Shown here: positions 40,170 to 42,868 of the stretch, piece after piece
Layout: every line of letters starts with the position of its first letter
Numbering within the stretch: position 1 is the first letter of the stretch
Notes under the pieces: model-generated
What the model saw: only the letters and a program-made list of their open reading frames with translations
Databases searched by the model: none
Told to the model about the DNA's origin: nothing
From: Candidatus Allofournierella excrementigallinarum
GTDB lineage: Bacteria > Bacillota > Clostridia > Oscillospirales > Ruminococcaceae
Direction: 5' to 3'
Assembly: GCA_019119025.1 (NCBI GenBank)
Contig: DWXV01000004.1
Coordinates: forward strand, 1-42,868
Length of the DNA stretch: 42,868 bases
Translations under genes and position numbers: made by a program

Positions 40170-41639
40170 TCACGCTTTCTCCTCTGCCGCCGGCGGCATC
40201 AGGGCCGCGGCCGCCAGCAGCAGCAAAAGCGGGGTGAAGTGGAAGGCGTAGCGGGCCTTCGTCTCCCACAGGCTCAAAAACAGGATGAGGCCGGTGACGC
40301 CCACCCCCGCCAGCATCACCGGGCCGGCGGCGGGCCGGCGCGCGGCGCGCACCGCGCATGCCAGCACCAGCAGCTGCATCATGTAGAGGTAAGCCTGGCA
40401 ATAGTAGACCAGCGGCATGTAGCCCGGCTGGCCCTCCAGGATGAAGGTGTGGGTCCAGTTGGCCCGCTGGGGGGTGGCCAGGAACTCCTCGGCGTTGTAA
40501 AGCCCGTCGCCCCAGGTGATGGCCGCCTTGCGGGTCATGAATTCCGCCAGTTCCAGCGCAGAGTAAGAAGCGTAGTTGGCCGCGATGCGCGCGTTTAAAA
40601 GGGCTTTGCGTCCGGCGATGGTGTCCGCCGTCATGGCGGCCTCGTAGTCGGCCTGGGAATAGTTGCCGTCGTCGTGGCTGCCGTAGCAGAACCACAGCTG
40701 GATGGGCAGACCCAGGGCCTGCTCTTCGGTCCAGTCGATGAGCCAGGCGCGCTGCCAAAGGCGGTAGCCCCCCGCCAGAAGGCCGAAGGCCGCCAGCAGG
40801 GCGGCGAGGGAAGCCAGCGCCCGCCGGGGCTTTGCCCGCAAAAAGAACTGGATGGCCAGCGCCACCGCCAGCACCGCCACGCTGCCCTTGACGGCGTAAC
40901 CGAAGAACACCGCCGCCCCCGCCCCTGCGGCCAGCAAAAGGCGGCGGGCGCGGCGCTCTTCCCGCTGCCAGGCCTCAAAGGCCAAAAGGGCCAGCAGGCC
41001 GAAGGGCATGGAGAGGGTGTCGGAATAAAAGCAGGGGCTGTAGAGCCAGAAGGGGGCGAAGGCCGCGCAGAGCGCAAAGGCCAGCGCCACCGCGGCGTTT
41101 GTCTTGAGCACCCGCCGCGCCAGCAGGCACACAAGGGCCACCGAGAAAAGCAGCGCCAGCACGTTCAGCGCGATGCCGGGGACCACCCCCATGAGAGAGG
41201 AGTCTGGCGAAAAGCCGAAAAGGCCCGCCAGCCAGTACCAGCCGCCCAGCACAAGGGCAAGGCCGAGGTTGTTGTTGCAGACGATGTAATAGCCGCTCCA
41301 CACCCCGAAGCGCCCGTCGTCCAGAAGGTCCGGGAGGGTGCGCAGCACCACCTCCTGGTCCATGATGGGCACCTCGGCCAAAAGCCACGCCATCGCCGCA
41401 AAGGCGGCGGCGTAAAGGACAAAGGCGGTGTAAAAACAAGCGCGCCAGCGCTTTTTCGAAAGGCCGTTCAGCCGGGGCAGCGCCCATTTGGAGAGGGCCC
41501 AGGCCCCCGCCGCCAGCGCCGCGCCCACGGCAAAGGCCGCCGGGCCGTTGTGCTCCCAGCGGAAAACGCTGTTCAGGACGATCCAGCCCCAGAGAAGGGC
41601 AAACCCGCCCCAGAAAAGCTTTTCCAGCCTGTTCTGCAC
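40170..41639 (-). CDS. GT39/ArnT-like membrane glycosyltransferase
   Basis: 489 aa with about eleven helices. A GTG start has AAAGGGGGC upstream. The large loop after helix 3 contains AEVPIMDQEVVLRTLPDL, with the acidic residues at the place where GT-C enzymes (GT39/GT83, EpsE-like) keep a catalytic Asp. LWETKARYAFHFTPLL close to the C-terminus is typical of glycosyltransferase-C mannosyltransferase-like proteins. Such enzymes transfer sugars from polyprenyl-phosphate donors on the outer face. The substrate cannot be stated. Confidence 0.78.
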   Translation of the reverse strand: MQNRLEKLFWGGFALLWGWIVLNSVFRWEHNGPAAFAVGAALAAGAWALSKWALPRLNGLSKKRWRACFYTAFVLYAAAFAAMAWLLAEVPIMDQEVVLRTLPDLLDDGRFGVWSGYYIVCNNNLGLALVLGGWYWLAGLFGFSPDSSLMGVVPGIALNVLALLFSVALVCLLARRVLKTNAAVALAFALCAAFAPFWLYSPCFYSDTLSMPFGLLALLAFEAWQREERRARRLLLAAGAGAAVFFGYAVKGSVAVLAVALAIQFFLRAKPRRALASLAALLAAFGLLAGGYRLWQRAWLIDWTEEQALGLPIQLWFCYGSHDDGNYSQADYEAAMTADTIAGRKALLNARIAANYASYSALELAEFMTRKAAITWGDGLYNAEEFLATPQRANWTHTFILEGQPGYMPLVYYCQAYLYMMQLLVLACAVRAARRPAAGPVMLAGVGVTGLILFLSLWETKARYAFHFTPLLLLLAAAALMPPAAEEKA

Positions 41640-41681
41640 CCCGCGGCGCCCCCTTTCCGTTTTTGCTGTGTTGAAGCCGCC

Positions 41682-41701
41682 AAAAAAGCGGCGGGGCCGC
41701 C
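41682..41701 (-). terminator. Terminator of the alpha/beta hydrolase gene
   Basis: On the minus strand GCGGC-CCC-GCCGC is followed directly by TTTTTT, 3 nt past the hydrolase stop. Confidence 0.85.
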
Positions 41702-41703
41702 TG

Positions 41704-42243
41704 TCAACAAAGGGCGGCGATCTGCTCTGCGATGCTTTTGGTTCGGACGGGGTCCTCGTCGTCCTTCAAGCTGTGGCCCACGCCCGCGAAAACCACCATG
41801 CGAAGTCCGCGGGGCATGCAGAACGCCTCCAGCTCCCCCACGGGCATAAGCCGGTCTTTGTCGCCCAGCACCAGGGCGATCACCTGTGAATCAGTTTGAA
41901 TGTATTCCAGCGTCTCCCGGATGGGCGTCAGGTACAGCTGCCGCGGATGGATGCCCCAATGCCCTTCCAGCCACCCGGCGCACACGGTGCCCAAGCTTTT
42001 GGAGACGAAAGCCACATCCTCATATTCCTCAAGCCGGATGCCTTTCAACTGCAAGGCCACCTGCCGGTTGGCAGCCTCTACCGCCTCGGGGATGGTCTCG
42101 ATCTCCTTAAAGGGGATCATGGAAAAATCCAGCTCGATGATCTCGTGCCCCTTGTTTTGAAGCGCCGAAAAGCACCTTTGGAACAGTGGTTCTTTGGTGG
42201 TGAACCCTGTGCCCGGGAACGCGAGCGCCAGTTTTTTGCCCAC
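41704..42243 (-). CDS. Small alpha/beta-hydrolase-like protein
   Basis: 179 aa, GTG start with GGGAGG 8 bases upstream. The nucleophile elbow appears as VSKSLGTVCA (Ser near residue 83) following LKGIRLEEYEDVAF. The acid is in LGDKDRLMP (around 127-135) and the histidine in GVGHSLKDD (around 154-162). Order and spacing fit a small alpha/beta hydrolase with a minimal cap. No signal peptide, so it is probably a cytosolic esterase or thioesterase; the substrate is unknown. Confidence 0.82.
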   Translation of the reverse strand: MGKKLALAFPGTGFTTKEPLFQRCFSALQNKGHEIIELDFSMIPFKEIETIPEAVEAANRQVALQLKGIRLEEYEDVAFVSKSLGTVCAGWLEGHWGIHPRQLYLTPIRETLEYIQTDSQVIALVLGDKDRLMPVGELEAFCMPRGLRMVVFAGVGHSLKDDEDPVRTKSIAEQIAALC

Positions 42244-42295
42244 AGCCAGCCCTCCCTTTGCAGCGCCGCTTGCTTAAAGCGGCTGGTATTTTTTT

Positions 42296-42304
42296 ATTAT
42301 AGCA
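42296..42304 (-). promoter_or_regulatory. Extended -10 promoter of the hydrolase gene
   Basis: TGCTATAAT on the minus strand (TATAAT at 42296-42301) is an extended -10 without a clear -35. A leader hairpin GCCGCTT-5 nt-AAGCGGC (42265-42283) lies just before the ribosome site. Confidence 0.6.
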
Positions 42305-42318
42305 TATCCGCCGCAAAA

Positions 42319-42379
42319 GAAAAAGCCGCCCGCCGGCGGCAAAAAAGGCCAGCCGCCGGAATTTCCGGCGGCTGGCCTT
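42319..42379 (-). terminator. Tandem terminators of the DUF2500-like gene
   Basis: A 17-bp perfect stem (arms 42345-42361 and 42363-42379) is followed on the minus strand by TTTTTT. Then a second hairpin GCCGCC-GGCG-GGCGGC (42325-42340) is followed by TTTTTCTTTT. Confidence 0.88.
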
Positions 42380-42389
42380 GGGATGATCT

Positions 42390-42728
42390 TCAGGAAACCT
42401 GCAAAAGGCTGTCGGTGCCGCCGTCGGTGAAGAGCTCCTCCCGGGGCACGAAGTAGATGAACTCGGAGCCGTTGTAGGTCAGCACGCCCCGCTGGCCGGG
42501 AAACAGCTGCCGCGCCAGGTGCTCGGGCACCGTGAGGGCGATCTCCTGCCCGCGGGCCACAAAGGTCACAGGCACCCGGTCCGCACCGGAAGCCGCCACC
42601 CGCTTCACCGTGGCCATCAGGCTCACTTCCCCCCTGGCGGCGCGGCGGAACCTGCGTCCCCACACCCCGATCAGGCCAATTGCCGCAAGGGCCATCAAAA
42701 GGCCCGGAATGATCCACATCCACCGCAT
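42390..42728 (-). CDS. DUF2500-like membrane protein
   Basis: 112 aa. One N-terminal helix (around 4-24, MWIIPGLLMALAAIGLIGVW) is followed by RRFRR and a beta-rich domain. The pattern ATVKRVAAS, VPVTFVARGQEIALTVPEHL, GQRGVLTYNGSEFIYF matches the DUF2500 layout (V.K...YYVTF....EL.V...Y..L..GD.G.L.Y.G..F). AGGAGGGG precedes the ATG. Upstream (42729-42868) I see the ribosome site and only a poor promoter candidate, and no other gene. Function unknown. Confidence 0.75.
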   Translation of the reverse strand: MRWMWIIPGLLMALAAIGLIGVWGRRFRRAARGEVSLMATVKRVAASGADRVPVTFVARGQEIALTVPEHLARQLFPGQRGVLTYNGSEFIYFVPREELFTDGGTDSLLQVS

Positions 42729-42868
42729 TAAGCACCCCTCCTTGGGTCAAAAAATTTATCTCGTGAAAACCGTTTGTTTTCGTGCGTCTGTGTCTATAAG
42801 ACGAATGGAAACGCCGTTTTATTTCACAATTCTATGAAGGGCGCAAAAAAAAGATTCGGCGGGGCGCG

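Noticed and set aside
1-42868. CRISPR arrays, tRNA/rRNA genes, insertion sequences, prophage
   Set aside because: No regularly spaced repeats, no tRNA-like cloverleaf, no transposase or integrase motifs and no terminal inverted repeats were noticed on either strand.

Overview
The window looks like a chromosomal segment from a GC-rich Bacillota, most likely an Oscillospirales gut anaerobe (Faecalibacterium/Gemmiger/Subdoligranulum-type). The grounds are strong GC bias at third codon positions, classic AGGAGG ribosome sites, sigma-A-like promoters, a YtrA-type GntR/ABC operon, TmcAL, acetate kinase, and CotH/VTC/DUF4956 genes. No gene fixes the genus, so the taxonomy is inference. I see no rRNA, tRNA, CRISPR array, insertion sequence or prophage.

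Layout. 1-8.4 kb: GTP-type PEP carboxykinase and the tRNA-modifying TmcAL on the minus strand. TmcAL diverges from acetate kinase through two promoters that share one palindromic -10. An autoregulated-looking GntR (YtrA-type) operon follows, with an ABC ATPase, two membrane proteins and a DUF1835/DUF3658 protein. 8.4-11.5 kb: a minus-strand unit of MarR regulator, APC-type permease (apparently missing an internal block of membrane segments) and MalY/PatB-type C-S lyase, with three copies of a 13-bp operator-like palindrome in the regulatory gap. 11.5-12.1 kb: an N-terminally truncated DUF4422 gene with its own promoter.

12.2-33.9 kb: a large plus-strand surface-glycan locus. It starts with eight closely packed glycosyltransferase genes, mostly GT2 and including a GT2-GT4 fusion. 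Next comes an ABC-2 glycan exporter (Wzm/Wzt type, with a C-terminal carbohydrate-binding domain), then a GT52-like transferase, a KdsB-like CMP-sugar synthetase, a DRE-TIM aldolase with an extra C-terminal domain, and a KdsC-like phosphatase. A DUF2142 membrane protein, a GT2-GtrA fusion, a GT4, a GT2 and a DUF2304 protein close the locus. There are no lipid A genes here. The central hypothesis is that the GT52/KdsB/aldolase/KdsC block makes and transfers a CMP-activated 3-deoxy-ulosonic acid, using a pyruvate aldolase in place of a PEP-dependent KdsA/NeuB synthase. The sugar may cap the chain that Wzt recognises.

33.9-42.9 kb: a 101-aa conserved-looking small protein with a strong promoter; a minus-strand set of two CotH-kinase paralogues flanking a VTC-domain protein and a DUF4956 membrane protein; a GT2 plus GT39-like membrane glycosyltransferase pair; a small alpha/beta hydrolase; and a DUF2500-like membrane protein. 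Several intrinsic terminators separate these units. All functions are read from motifs by eye; no database search was run.
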